Shown one piece after another: positions 8,702 through 17,008 of a DNA stretch of 64,000 nucleotides; position 1 is the stretch's first letter; the number at the start of each line of letters is the position of its first letter. Under the pieces are notes generated by a model, which was given only the letters and a program-made list of their open reading frames with translations, was not told the origin of the DNA and made no database searches. Source of the DNA: JBCCXL01 sp039191605 (GTDB lineage Bacteria > Acidobacteriota > Thermoanaerobaculia > Multivoradales > JAHZIX01). Position numbers and translations under genes: made by a program. Where the stretch lies: contig JBCCXL010000020.1 of NCBI GenBank assembly GCA_039191605.1, positions 62,001 through 126,000 of the forward strand. Direction: 5' to 3'.

Positions 8702-10111
8702 ATGAGCACCGAGGACACGTCGCCCTCCGAAGCGCCGCAGGCCGAAGCGCTGGAGCCCACGAGCCGCCAGCGCTGGCGACAGCTCCGCCAGCTGGTGGGG
8801 CTGGTGCTGCGGGAAGCCCATCGCCGGAGCGTTAGCAGCACCGGGGCGGCCCTCGCCTTCGTCACCGTCCTCACCCTGGTGCCGCTGCTCGCCGCCTTCT
8901 CCTCCATCGGGCTGCGGGCCTTCAGCCAGTACGAGCAGCAGGTGCTGGACGTGCTGATGATCATCCTGCCCTACAGCGAGGTGGCGCTGCGGCAGACCCT
9001 CGAGGATTTCGTCGCCCAGGCGCAGCGGGTTCGCGGCCTCGGCGTCCTGTTCTTCTTCCTCAGCTCCCTGGTGGCCTTCGCCACCGTCGAGGCCGCCATC
9101 GACCGGGTATGGGCGGCCCCGGCCCGCACCTTGAAGGCCCGCTTTCTATCCTTCACCCTGCTCCTCTTCTGGGGCCCGCTGCTTCTCGGCGCCGCTCTGT
9201 CCAGCGCCATCCGGCTGATCAACATCGAGCCCCTCGGCTCGCTGCTGACCTCCTCCGGCGTCGCCGTCGCCCTGCCCACGGTGCTGCTGCTGGTGGGCCT
9301 CACCATGCTCTATTGGCTGGTGCCCAACGCCGCCGTGCGCTTTCGCTGGGCCCTCACCGGCGGCGTGGTGACCACCGCGCTGCTGGAGCTGCTGCGCCGG
9401 GGCTTTGCGATCTACGTCGAAAACTTCCCCAGCCTCGGCCTGGTCTACGGCTCCTTCTCTCTGGTGCTGGTCTTCATGATCTCCCTGAACATCGCCTGGA
9501 ACCTGGTGCTGTTGGGCAACGTGCTGGTGTTCAGCCTGCAGAACTTCGACGCCCTCAGCGCGGGCGAGGCCCAGCGCGGGCGCTCCCTCGGCCCCTGGCT
9601 CGGCCTCGCCGCAGCCACTCTTCTCGCCCAGAGTCATCGCCGCGGCCAGCCGATCTGCTCCAGCACCGAGCTCTCGTCTCGGCTGCGGGTGCTGCCCCGC
9701 CAGCTGGTGGACGGCGTCGAGCCCCTGGTGGCCAGCGGCTTCCTGCAGCAGTCCAGCGCCCCCACCGACGGCTATCTCCTCGCCTACCCCGCTCAGGAGC
9801 TACAGGTCGCCGACCTGCTGGCCTGCTACGACCCCACCGCCGCCGACCTCGACGCCCGTGACCTCAGCACCACCCTCGAGCCCCTGCGCCGCGCCCTGTT
9901 GGGCACCCGCGATCGCGAGCTGGAGCAGCTCTCCCTGGACGTCTTGGCCCATCGAGACTCTCCTCCGGCCGCCAGTGGAACCGCCAGTGGAGCCGCCGCT
10001 GTAGCTCCCGGAGTCGCGGGCTCCGGCTCGATCCCACCGGACGGGGAAGACCTGCCGACGGGAGTCGCTCCCGACGCCGAGTCAGACCACCGCACCGCCG
10101 AAGCGCCCTAA
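8702..10111 (+). CDS. YihY/BrkB family inner-membrane protein
   Basis: The 469-residue protein has the YihY/BrkB core with about six membrane spans. Landmarks are 'SSTGAALAFVTVLTLVPLLAAF', 'LGVLFFFLSSLVAFATVEAAIDRVW', 'LYWLVPNAAVRFRWALTGG' and 'LVYGSFSLVLVFMISLNIAWNLVLLG'. The C-terminal 170 residues form a soluble region: first a winged-helix-like stretch ('ICSSTELSSRLRVLPRQLVDGVEPLVASGFL'), as in the YihY subgroup with an appended regulatory domain, then a low-complexity Ala/Gly/Asp tail. The role of the family is poorly defined; it was once miscalled RNase BN. Confidence 0.87.
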   Translation: MSTEDTSPSEAPQAEALEPTSRQRWRQLRQLVGLVLREAHRRSVSSTGAALAFVTVLTLVPLLAAFSSIGLRAFSQYEQQVLDVLMIILPYSEVALRQTLEDFVAQAQRVRGLGVLFFFLSSLVAFATVEAAIDRVWAAPARTLKARFLSFTLLLFWGPLLLGAALSSAIRLINIEPLGSLLTSSGVAVALPTVLLLVGLTMLYWLVPNAAVRFRWALTGGVVTTALLELLRRGFAIYVENFPSLGLVYGSFSLVLVFMISLNIAWNLVLLGNVLVFSLQNFDALSAGEAQRGRSLGPWLGLAAATLLAQSHRRGQPICSSTELSSRLRVLPRQLVDGVEPLVASGFLQQSSAPTDGYLLAYPAQELQVADLLACYDPTAADLDARDLSTTLEPLRRALLGTRDRELEQLSLDVLAHRDSPPAASGTASGAAAVAPGVAGSGSIPPDGEDLPTGVAPDAESDHRTAEAP

Positions 10112-10202
10112 GCCCCCTACGAAGACTCTGCCCTCCCTGCTGCCCCCCTCGGACCTCCCCTCGGGCCGCGATCCCCTCTCCTAGCAGCTTCCATTCCGCA
10201 GC

Positions 10203-10231
10203 TTGCCTTCCGGCAGGTCCGGCGATATGAT
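10203..10231 (+). promoter_or_regulatory. Sigma-70-type promoter of the tRNA-Ala gene
   Basis: TTGCCT (10203-10208) and TATGAT (10226-10231) are separated by exactly 17 bases. The predicted start of transcription is about 10 bases before the mature tRNA 5' end. Confidence 0.7.
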
Positions 10232-10247
10232 CCACCGCCTTGAGATT

Positions 10248-10323
10248 GGGGCGGTAGCTCAGCTGGGAGAGCACCACGTTCGCATCGTGGGGGTCGAGGG
10301 TTCGAATCCCTTCCGCTCCACCA
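10248..10323 (+). tRNA. tRNA-Ala, anticodon CGC, CCA encoded
   Basis: All four helices can be drawn. The acceptor stem is GGGGCGG with CCGCTCC, and includes the G3-U70 pair that marks alanine tRNAs. The D stem is GCTC/GAGC, the anticodon stem CCACG/CGTGG with loop TTCGCAT (anticodon CGC, reads GCG), and the T stem GAGGG/CCCTT around TTCGAAT. The discriminator is A and the 3' CCA is encoded. A T-rich stretch follows (10325-10336) and may serve as a weak terminator. Confidence 0.97.
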
Positions 10324-10431
10324 ATCTTTTCTTTTTCTCGCCTCGGGCTTTCAAGCCGGTCTCCTTCGAAGGATTCTTTCCCTTCGATGAATGGGCACGG
10401 CTTCGACGAAGAAGCACGGCCAACCCGAGCT

Positions 10432-11412
10432 TCAGGCCGCTATTCGCCTCAAGTTGCTCAGCCTTCGTAAGCTGTGCAGGGCGCAGCCTTTGGGCATTCC
10501 GCCGAAGCGGGAAACAAAGGCCAGGTGATCGATACCCAGATCAGCCAGCCGATCGATCTTCGCGGCCACCTCCTGCCGGGTCCCGAAGAGGCCGATCCCC
10601 TTGCGCTTCATCTCCAGATAGAAGGCCTCCGCATCCGGCAGAGGGCTGCCGGACATCGTGTGCATCAGCCTCGCCAGGGCCGGGATCGCCGTGGAGCGAG
10701 CCTCCTCCTCGGTCTCGGCGACGTGGGCAAAAGCCATCACGATAGCCTCCGCCGAAGCATCCGCTGCACCGGCCTCTCGAAGCCCCCGGGCATGCTGCTC
10801 GACCCGCTCCGCCACCTCTTCCAGGCTCTCCGTCGCCGGGGAGATCAGCGTCAGCAGCGAGTCGCCGGCTAGACCCACCCGATAGGCGGTGTCGGCGTTC
10901 ATCGTCGCCACGTAGATCGGCGGCGCCGGCCCCTGAATCGGCGCGACGTTCACCGAGCTCGGCCCCAGCTGCCCCTCGGCGGCGGTGCGCCAGCGCTGAC
11001 GAATCTCCGCAAGATGCTCTCGGTAGAGCTCTCTTCGATCCTCGAAGGCGATGCCGAAAGGCTCATACTCGGAACGATCCGAGCCGCTGCCGACGCCGAG
11101 GTTCAGGCGGCCGCCGGAGAGAGAGTCCACCATCGCGTAATCCTCCACCACCTGGGCCGGATGCCGCAGCGGCAGCACGGCGGTGGCGGGCCCCAGCCGG
11201 AGACTGTGGGTTCGCTGCGCCATCGCCGCCAGCAGAACCGCAGGATTCGGCACCGTGCTGACGGGCAAGAAGTGATGCTCGGCGAGCCACAGCGAGCGAA
11301 AGCCGAGGCGGTCGGCTTCCGCCGCCTCCTCCAGCGCCGCCTGATGCAGCGCCGCGATGGACTCCCCGGTTTCCGGGTAGTGGTCCAGTAGCCAGAACAA
11401 TGAATGTTGCAT
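10432..11412 (-). CDS. LLM class flavin-dependent oxidoreductase (luciferase-like)
   Basis: This 326-residue protein has the bacterial luciferase/LLM TIM-barrel signatures: 'AEEADRLGFRSLWLAEHHF'-type N-terminus, 'RLGPATAVLPLRHPAQVVEDYAMVD', 'SGGRLNLGVGSGSDRSEYEPFG' and a C-terminal 'GTRQEVAAKIDRLADLGIDHLAFV'. These enzymes use reduced FMN or F420 to oxidise varied substrates; which one is used here cannot be read. The gene is transcribed toward the tRNA-Ala gene. The upstream region holds a TACCATGGTA palindrome at 11535-11544. Confidence 0.9.
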   Translation of the reverse strand: MQHSLFWLLDHYPETGESIAALHQAALEEAAEADRLGFRSLWLAEHHFLPVSTVPNPAVLLAAMAQRTHSLRLGPATAVLPLRHPAQVVEDYAMVDSLSGGRLNLGVGSGSDRSEYEPFGIAFEDRRELYREHLAEIRQRWRTAAEGQLGPSSVNVAPIQGPAPPIYVATMNADTAYRVGLAGDSLLTLISPATESLEEVAERVEQHARGLREAGAADASAEAIVMAFAHVAETEEEARSTAIPALARLMHTMSGSPLPDAEAFYLEMKRKGIGLFGTRQEVAAKIDRLADLGIDHLAFVSRFGGMPKGCALHSLRRLSNLRRIAA

Positions 11413-11820
11413 CGAGCCTGATCCTCCTGAGATGAGGGCCTCCTGAGATGAAGAGACCCGAGAGGGCCTGCTGAACGATTGGCGCTCCCCCCTCTAGCTC
11501 TCCTAACTCTCAGAGGGCAGCACCGCGACAACATTACCATGGTACCAAGATAACAAGAATCAATAAAGCGAGCTCCCACCCTAGACCTCTCCTAAGGTAT
11601 CCACTCCGACTCCGGCACCGACTCCGGCCTCTACCTCGGGAAGCGCCCCACTCTTCGCCCCCTCACCCTTCGCTCAGCGATCGACCGAGCGCCACCGTCC
11701 CGTGGAAGCTTCCTAGCCTTCTCTCCCGCCCCACCTAGACTAGCTCAGTCCAGCTCAGTCCAGCTCAGTCCAGCTCAGTCCAGCTCAGTCCAATCCGACT
11801 CTGTCCAGCCGGCACCGGCT
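11413..11820. other. Intergenic region with palindrome and tandem repeats
   Basis: The 408 bases contain a duplicated 13-mer CCTCCTGAGATGA (about 11431-11457) just upstream of the LLM gene. There is also a 10-bp palindrome TACCATGGTA in an AT-richer stretch (11527-11570) that may hold the LLM promoter, and a 10-bp tandem repeat (11741-11790). No reading frame here looks coding. Confidence 0.5.
11741..11790. repeat. 10-bp tandem repeat, five units
   Basis: Five consecutive copies of CAGCTCAGTC (the first begins with T) lie 30 bases beyond the stop of the 86-aa gene, followed by a decayed copy. This is one of several different short tandem arrays at gene ends in this window. Confidence 0.95.
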
Positions 11821-12081
11821 TCAGGCTTCCTCGTCACCCTCCGCCAGCTGGTGACTATCCGCCGCCGTCAAATCGAGCCCGTAGACCTCTTTCAGCTGCT
11901 CGATCTTCCTCAGCGTGTCTTCAGAGAAAGGCGACTTCTTGCCGTCGAAGGCATGCAAGACGATGCCCTCCAGGAGATCGCCGAGGGAGATATCCAAAGC
12001 CTCCGCCAAGGCCTTGAGCACCTTCAGCATTCGTTTCTCGATGCGAACACCGGTCTGAACTCGGGTCACTTTTTTCTTCAT
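11821..12081 (-). CDS. Small hypothetical protein, possible ribbon-helix-helix type
   Basis: This 86-residue protein opens with 'KKKVTRVQTGVRIEKRMLKVLKALAEALDISLGDLLEGIVLHAFDG'. A basic strand followed by two helices is the layout of MetJ/Arc-type ribbon-helix-helix proteins, and the tail is acidic. A DNA-binding or antitoxin role is possible, but no toxin gene is next to it. The Shine-Dalgarno GGAGG sits in a hairpin (12083-12100). No family is firmly recognised. Confidence 0.6.
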   Translation of the reverse strand: MKKKVTRVQTGVRIEKRMLKVLKALAEALDISLGDLLEGIVLHAFDGKKSPFSEDTLRKIEQLKEVYGLDLTAADSHQLAEGDEEA

Positions 12082-12082
12082 C

Positions 12083-12100
12083 AGCGAGATCCTCCTCGCT
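12083..12100 (-). promoter_or_regulatory. Hairpin enclosing the Shine-Dalgarno of the 86-aa gene
   Basis: On the minus strand AGCGAGGAGGATCTCGCT folds into a 6-bp stem (AGCGAG/CTCGCT) with the loop GAGGAT. The ribosome-binding AGGAGG spans stem and loop and the ATG follows 1 base after the stem. This could make translation dependent on structure. Confidence 0.4.
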
Positions 12101-12358
12101 ATACCTCTGCAATGTCAAGCACCGTGTGATCGTGGATTTTCAACACTTCAAGGATAGGCGGCGAAAATTTCAACCGTCCTCGTAAGTAACGATACTAGCC
12201 TTATTTAGAAGCCTCACCAGGAACAATGATCCGGCACCCTCGACGTCGATGACATCGACGCGATGCAAAACAACTTGGGCATCTATCGAAGCAGCTTCAT
12301 CGAAGGCTCCCTCATAAACGTCCCTTACCCCAAGCTTCTTCCTGCCGAGGGCCTCGCC

Positions 12359-13714
12359 ATGACATCACTCTGCCAACTCTTGCGCCGTATCGGGCTCGTC
12401 TCGCTTCTGCTCGTCACCAGCGGCTACGACATCGCCAACGCCGACTGGACCCGTTTCCGCGGCCCCGACGGCTCCGGCATTGCCGCTGGCCCGGCCATTC
12501 CCCTGAGCTATTCCGCCACCGAGAACTTGCAGTGGCGGGTGCCGCTCATCGGCAAGGGGGTCTCATCCCCCATCGTGTCCGGCGATCGGATCTACGTGAC
12601 GGCCTACACCGGCTACGGCGAGGATCTCGAGGCCCCCGGATCGCCGGAGAATCTGGTGCGGCACCTGCTGGCCTTCGACCGCTCCAGCGGCAAAGAGCTG
12701 TGGCGCTTCTCGGTGCCGACAGCCGGCGAGGAGGACCCCTTCCAGGGCTTCATCACACAGCACGGCTACGCCAGCAGCACGCCGGTGACCGACGGCGAGA
12801 GGATCTACACGCTCTTCGGCAAGTCGGGCCTGGTGGCCGTCAATCGGGATGGCCAGGAGGTTTGGCGCCGGGATCTCGGCCGACAGTCTTCCCCGACCCG
12901 CTGGGGAGACGCCTCGAGCCCGATCCTGGTGGGCGACGTATTGGTGGTCAACGCGGGCATCCTGGGGCGCAAGATCGCCGGCATCGACAAGCGCAGCGGA
13001 GAGCTGCTCTGGGCGGTGCGCAGCCCGGGATTCACCAACTCTTGGTCCACCCCCGCCGTCGCTCGAATCGGGGAGAAAGCGCAGGTCCTCGCTCACTTCC
13101 CCTTCAAGATCGTGGGAATCGATCCCCAAAACGGCGAGGTGCTGTGGTCTGCCAAGACGCCGCTGGATGACGCCACGTCGCCGAGCATCGTCGTCCACCA
13201 GGGAGTCGCCTACCTGATGGGCAGCCGCGCCGGTCACGCCATGGCGGTGAAGATCGACGGCCGCGGGGACGTCTCCGAATCCCACGTGCTGTGGCAGACC
13301 CGCACTCGCGCCGGAATCACCACGCCGGTGATCGCCGGGAAGGCGCTGTACTGGACCACCAGCGGCATTTTCATGGCCCTCTCCCTGGAGACCGGGGAGC
13401 TGGTCTATCGCACCCGGCTGCCCCGCCTCGGCGGCCCCACCGGCGGCTTCCCCAACGCCGACTACTCCTCCCCCATCGTCGTTGGCGACCGCATCGTGCA
13501 GTTCACTCGCAACGGCGAGAGCTACGTCATCCAGGCCGGAGAGTCCTTTGAGCTACTGGGCCACAACCCCGCCTTCGAGGGGGATTCCAGCTCCTTCAGC
13601 GCTACCCCGGCGGTGAGCCGCGGCGAGCTCTTCATGCGATCCGAGGGCTACCTCTACAGCATCGGCGCCTCCTCCGCTCCCCGCGATGCCCAGGCCCAGG
13701 CCCAGGCTCGTTAA
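12359..13714 (+). CDS. Exported PQQ-like beta-propeller protein
   Basis: From the ATG at 12359 the 451-residue protein begins with a signal peptide ('LLRRIGLVSLLLVTSGYDIANA'), then 'DWTRFRGPDGSGIA', the standard opening of the PQQ-binding-like (BamB/quinoprotein-type) propellers of Acidobacteria and Planctomycetes. Repeating blades follow, with 'LLAFDRSSGKELWRF', 'VAVNRDGQEVWRRDL', 'IAGIDKRSGELLWAV' and 'IVGIDPQNGEVLWSA'. The tail is an AQAQAQA run. Whether it binds PQQ or is a scaffold cannot be said. An in-frame extension to 12263 exists but would bury the signal peptide. It converges with the next gene and their stop codons overlap. Confidence 0.88.
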   Translation: MTSLCQLLRRIGLVSLLLVTSGYDIANADWTRFRGPDGSGIAAGPAIPLSYSATENLQWRVPLIGKGVSSPIVSGDRIYVTAYTGYGEDLEAPGSPENLVRHLLAFDRSSGKELWRFSVPTAGEEDPFQGFITQHGYASSTPVTDGERIYTLFGKSGLVAVNRDGQEVWRRDLGRQSSPTRWGDASSPILVGDVLVVNAGILGRKIAGIDKRSGELLWAVRSPGFTNSWSTPAVARIGEKAQVLAHFPFKIVGIDPQNGEVLWSAKTPLDDATSPSIVVHQGVAYLMGSRAGHAMAVKIDGRGDVSESHVLWQTRTRAGITTPVIAGKALYWTTSGIFMALSLETGELVYRTRLPRLGGPTGGFPNADYSSPIVVGDRIVQFTRNGESYVIQAGESFELLGHNPAFEGDSSSFSATPAVSRGELFMRSEGYLYSIGASSAPRDAQAQAQAR

Positions 13715-14649
13715 CTCACGGGCTCACCAAGCTCCTCTAGCAACTCTTCTAACAGTCTCCAGAAGCGCTGCGCCCGCTCCTCGTCCGCCGCGGCGTCTCC
13801 CGCCTCCAGCTGCAGCCAGCCCAGGGTGTTGTGGAGGTAGGCCCCGGAGGGCAGGTCCGGCTGAGTGGCGGCGTAGAGGGTGGCCTGGGCGCCCTGCGCC
13901 AGGGAGAGCATCAGGCTCCGCTTGACGGCACCGACGGGCCCGCGGCTGCTGCCGGAAAGCTCGGAGGCGACCACCCCGGGATGCACCACCCGCACCGTGA
14001 GCTGGGGATCGCGGCGCGCCAGCTCCTGGGCCTGCCAATGGTTCCCCAGCTTGCTGCGGCAATAGGCCCACTGGCCGCCGAGGGGAGTGCGGTAGCGGTA
14101 GTCTGGCGTGCAGTCCCGCGCCAGGACGTAGATGTCGCCGGTGACCACCACCACCGTGGCGTCCGGCGCCAGGGCGCCGCTGCGCTGCAGCCCGCGAATC
14201 AGCGCATGATGGCCGAGCACGTTGGTGGCAAACGCGATCTCGTGCCCCTGCGCAGAAGCTCGGTAGGCCGTCGGCCAGAGCCCAGCGTTGGCCACCAGCA
14301 GGTCGACGGACTGCCCCTGGAGCCCCTCGCTGAGCTCGGCCACCGCCCCCTTCACCGACCCTAGATCGCTGAGGTCGAGGCTCTGATGGCGCATCCCCAG
14401 CTCTCGCTCGGCCTCAGGGGAAGCGGACCGCGACGCGCTGATTACCTCCGCGCCCCGCGCGCGAAGACCTCGGGTCGTCTCCAGCCCGATCCCCCGGCTG
14501 CCGCCGGTGACCAGAGCCAGCCTACCCTCCAGGCGAGGGACCTCGGGACAGCTCAGAGAGCGCGAACGCTGTCGCCACATCGACGCTCGCAGGCGAGCGG
14601 CGGTGCTTCGAGGGGGAGGTTGGGGCGAGGAGAACAGGCGGGGTTCCAT
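13711..14649 (-). CDS. Short-chain dehydrogenase/reductase
   Basis: This 312-residue SDR has the NAD(P) motif TGGSRGIG (48-55), the NAG motif (121-123) and YxxxK as YCRSK (196-200). The pattern is closest to retinol-dehydrogenase-like SDRs. The usual catalytic serine before YxxxK is not obvious: the equivalent strand reads VVVVTGDIY, so Thr or another residue may take its place. About 40 residues precede the Rossmann fold, so the real start may be internal. Its TAA overlaps the TAA of the convergent PQQ-like gene within a shared TTAA. Confidence 0.85.
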   Translation of the reverse strand: MEPRLFSSPQPPPRSTAARLRASMWRQRSRSLSCPEVPRLEGRLALVTGGSRGIGLETTRGLRARGAEVISASRSASPEAERELGMRHQSLDLSDLGSVKGAVAELSEGLQGQSVDLLVANAGLWPTAYRASAQGHEIAFATNVLGHHALIRGLQRSGALAPDATVVVVTGDIYVLARDCTPDYRYRTPLGGQWAYCRSKLGNHWQAQELARRDPQLTVRVVHPGVVASELSGSSRGPVGAVKRSLMLSLAQGAQATLYAATQPDLPSGAYLHNTLGWLQLEAGDAAADEERAQRFWRLLEELLEELGEPVS

Positions 14650-14803
14650 AGGGGCGGATCCTCAGGAAAGAAGAATGTAGGTTCCTCTGTTCATTTCGCC
14701 CCCCGAGGCATCTCAGATGCCTCGATCATCGAAGCTCCGTCCGCTCCAAACCCCAACTCCCGGGCCAGCTTCCAGGCTGATCAACGCCCCGGAGACACCC
14801 GGG

Positions 14804-15052
14804 TCAACTAAGCCAGGCTCGGCGCTCCGGCGGCACGTTGACGTGATCGTAGGGGCAGTGGCGGCAGCCGGATCCACAGCAGCTCCCGCGGCGCCGGTGA
14901 AAGCCCTCGGTATAGACCTGGTAGCCCGTCGCCGGGTCGATATAGGTATCGTCTCCAGCGGCCTGAGCCTCGAAATGGATCTGGTGCCAGGGCACCTTCG
15001 CCTCTTCACCCTCGCCGGGCTCTGCATTTTTCTCTTCGGGAGTCGAGCTCAT
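14804..15052 (-). CDS. DUF5522-type cysteine-rich small protein
   Basis: This 82-residue protein has an acidic N-terminus and the sequence 'RRRGSCCGSGCRHCPYDHVNVP'. The CCGSGCRHCPY pattern with preceding 'DPATGYQVYTEGFHRRRG' matches the DUF5522 family of small bacterial and plant proteins. The four cysteines suggest metal binding, but the function is unknown. The ATG at 15052 has GAGAGGTGA 5 bases upstream; a GTG at 15067 overlaps that site and is less likely. Confidence 0.8.
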   Translation of the reverse strand: MSSTPEEKNAEPGEGEEAKVPWHQIHFEAQAAGDDTYIDPATGYQVYTEGFHRRRGSCCGSGCRHCPYDHVNVPPERRAWLS

Positions 15053-15115
15053 CGCTTCACCTCTCACAGGTTCGAGCCGAGATAGCTCGTCAGAAGCCGA
15101 CTCGACAGCAGCAGT

Positions 15116-15685
15116 CTACCAGCGCAGCTCGTAGGTCGCGCTGCGAGCGCCAGTGGTCAGCTCACAGCGGGGATTCTCGATGCCGAATCGGCGAGCCGCT
15201 CCAGTATAGAAGCCCAGGGCCACCTGCATGTCCACCATCGGATACACCGGTGCCCCGGTAAGCAGGATGTCGCAGCTGCCCTCCGCGCTGCGCACCTCCA
15301 TCGTGCCGATATTGAAAAAACGCTCATGGAGACTCGCCAGGCGGCGCAGGAAGGCTTCGATGTCCCCCTGGTCCAGGTAGATCTTGTAGACCGTCTCCAG
15401 CGCTCGCCGCGCCGAGAATTCACCGACTTCCTGCAGCCGCTGGAGCTGCCCGCCGAGATACTCTTCGACGATCGCCTCGTTGAGCTCGGTGTAGAGGTGG
15501 TAGGGATACCAATCGGAAACCAGGAGCAGGTACACGCCTTGATCCCGCAGCCTTTTCTTGGCCTCGAGCTCCGCCGCGTCGCCGTGAACCTCCCGCAGGT
15601 ATTCCAGCTTGGATACCAGCGAGCTCCCTTTGATCTGGAACTCTTCGCTCTGTGGCGTTTGGGCGTTCTCGGTCACGGTGCTCAC
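15116..15685 (-). CDS. Conserved hypothetical protein, TIGR02265/DUF2378-like layout
   Basis: This 189-residue soluble protein has the order 'KRLRDQGVYLLLVSDWYPYHLYTELNEAIVEEYLGG', 'ARRALETVYKIYLDQGDIEAFLRRLASLHERFFNIGTMEV', then a beta strand pair and 'ALGFYTGAARRFGIENPRCELTTGA'. This resembles the TIGR02265/DUF2378 proteins of myxobacteria (related to heme-NO-binding/V4R-type folds), but the match is by layout only. It is a single gene between the DUF5522-type gene and the lipocalin-like trio, read toward the former. Confidence 0.6.
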   Translation of the reverse strand: MSTVTENAQTPQSEEFQIKGSSLVSKLEYLREVHGDAAELEAKKRLRDQGVYLLLVSDWYPYHLYTELNEAIVEEYLGGQLQRLQEVGEFSARRALETVYKIYLDQGDIEAFLRRLASLHERFFNIGTMEVRSAEGSCDILLTGAPVYPMVDMQVALGFYTGAARRFGIENPRCELTTGARSATYELRW

Positions 15686-15893
15686 ATCTCCTGAATCAAC
15701 GAAGAAGCGCTGATTCGCTTTGATAAGCCAACGATTGTCTTGACCTGACAGCCTACCTCAAACGGTTCCCCAAACGTCGGCGAGGCTTTGAATTCAATAA
15801 TTTAGCGCCTGGCAAAGCGCATGAATTACTGGCTGCGCACGAATTTCTAGCTGCCTCAAGTACCGACTGTAATATCACTCCAGAGAACGCAAA

Positions 15894-15930
15894 AATCCCG
15901 CCGCGAGACTGGCGCGGCGGGATCTTTGGG
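15894..15930 (-). terminator. Intrinsic terminator of the first lipocalin-like gene
   Basis: A perfect 11-bp hairpin (ATCCCGCCGCG and CGCGGCGGGAT around a 7-base loop) at 15895-15923 is followed on the minus strand by five T. It lies 55 bases past the stop of the 199-aa gene. A related hairpin follows the second paralog. Confidence 0.85.
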
Positions 15931-15984
15931 GCTCCCCCCATCGGGGTGAGCGCGGGCCTTATTCAAGCCTTGGAGCGAGAGCTC

Positions 15985-16584
15985 TTATTGCCGGGTGAGC
16001 AGAACCTTGGTCGGCGTGCCCAGCAGCCGGTTGCCTTCGAAGGTGCTCCACACGGCGATCACCGTGCCATCCGCGGGGAACTGCAGGGAGTCGAGAATCA
16101 TGGTGCGGGTCTTGTCGCCCTGGTAGTCCAGGTTGGTCCCACCGGCGGCAGCAAAGAGAAACTCAGTACCGTCCGCGGAGGCGCCGACGAGGTCCATCAC
16201 CGGCTGCGTGCCATAGCGGCAAATGTGGGAGGCTCGCACGCTGGTCTGGGTGCGGATGTAGTTGGTCTGGGTCTCGGACGCGAGGCCAGGGCGGAAGATC
16301 TCCTCTACCACCGAGCCACCGCCGATGATGCGATAGGTCACCTGGAAGGGCGGGGAGCTCTTGAAGTCCGGGAAGGTGCCGATCCAGTTGCCCTGGAGGC
16401 CCTTGAGCTGGTTGAAGACGTGGTCCGCCAGCACCTTCATATCCGTGGTGGTGGTGGTCTTCACCCCATTCTGGGTGCCGTAGGTGTTGGCTTCAGCCTG
16501 CAGAGATTGAGCCGGCACCAAAACCAGGGTCAGGGCGAGGGCGAGGACAGTGAGAAAGACGGTCGAGCGGGTGCTGCGCAGCAT
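15985..16584 (-). CDS. Secreted lipocalin-like paralog 1
   Basis: The ATG at 16584 has AGGAGGAG 9 bases upstream and starts a 199-residue protein with a signal peptide ('VFLTVLALALTLVLVPAQSLQA'). The mature part reads 'LKGLQGNWIGTF...VTYRIIGGGSVVEEIFRPG...ETQTNYIRTQ...HICRYGTQPVMD...GGTNLD...VIAVWSTFEGN'. This order (GxW, GGSxVEE, ET-T, CxxGTQPxM, closing WSTFEG) is shared with the next two genes and fits an eight-strand beta-barrel of lipocalin/DUF1579 type. The ligand is unknown. A conserved leader element lies upstream (16656-16719). Confidence 0.75.
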   Translation of the reverse strand: MLRSTRSTVFLTVLALALTLVLVPAQSLQAEANTYGTQNGVKTTTTTDMKVLADHVFNQLKGLQGNWIGTFPDFKSSPPFQVTYRIIGGGSVVEEIFRPGLASETQTNYIRTQTSVRASHICRYGTQPVMDLVGASADGTEFLFAAAGGTNLDYQGDKTRTMILDSLQFPADGTVIAVWSTFEGNRLLGTPTKVLLTRQ

Positions 16585-17008
16585 GGGAATTGCTCCTCCT
16601 GAGATCAGCGAAGGAAGGGATTCAGCTTCGATTCGTTCGATCCGGCATCGCCGAGATGCAGCAAAACCAAATTCCCCGAAGTACTGAAGTTCACGACTGG
16701 AATTACGCGGTCTCGTGAACGGCCTCAGCTTATGCAGCGCGCGCTTATTAAGCTCAATCTTGTCGAGGGGCTGAACCTCGACTGTCCCCCGAATGTCCAG
16801 GAGGCCCGTCCAAGAGACACATCCAAGAGACACATCCAGGAAGGTGGCCAGCAAAGGCCAGCCCTCGAACACCCGGGATTCAGCGCTAAGCGCGCTGGGT
16901 AGTCAAAGATCCAGCGCAGATCTCGAGGCTTCTAGAGGCGAAGGATCCCGCCGCGAGCCACCAGCCCGCGACGGGATAAGAGTGGGGGCACAGGGAGTGC
17001 CACCCAGA
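16585..17008. other. Intergenic region between paralogs 1 and 2
   Basis: This region holds the conserved leader of paralog 1 (16656-16719) and a 13-bp direct duplication CAAGAGACACATC (about 16811-16837). A hairpin after paralog 2 lies at 16945-16976 (arms ATCCCG-CGCG and CGCG-CGGGAT, one mismatch, no T-tract on the minus strand), very like the terminator after paralog 1. A possible promoter on the minus strand is TTGAGC-N17-CATAAG just upstream of the leader. Confidence 0.55.
16656..16719 (-). promoter_or_regulatory. Conserved leader element of lipocalin-like paralog 1
   Basis: On the minus strand an inverted repeat TTCACGA-N16-TCGTGAA runs straight into ACTTCAGTACTTCGGGGAAT and ends in TGCTGCAT. 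The same order and nearly the same bases occur upstream of paralog 2. It sits 72 bases before the ATG. Confidence 0.6.

Noticed and set aside
10380..10410. Hairpin CGAAGG/CCTTCG beyond the LLM gene
   Set aside because: The stem is short and has no T-tract; not enough to call a terminator.
11741..11790. 10-bp array considered as CRISPR or origin iterons
   Set aside because: Units are contiguous without spacers, too short for CRISPR repeats, and there are no DnaA boxes or replication genes nearby.
12263..12358. N-terminal extension of the PQQ-like gene
   Set aside because: It would place 32 residues ahead of a clear signal peptide; the ATG at 12359 is better.
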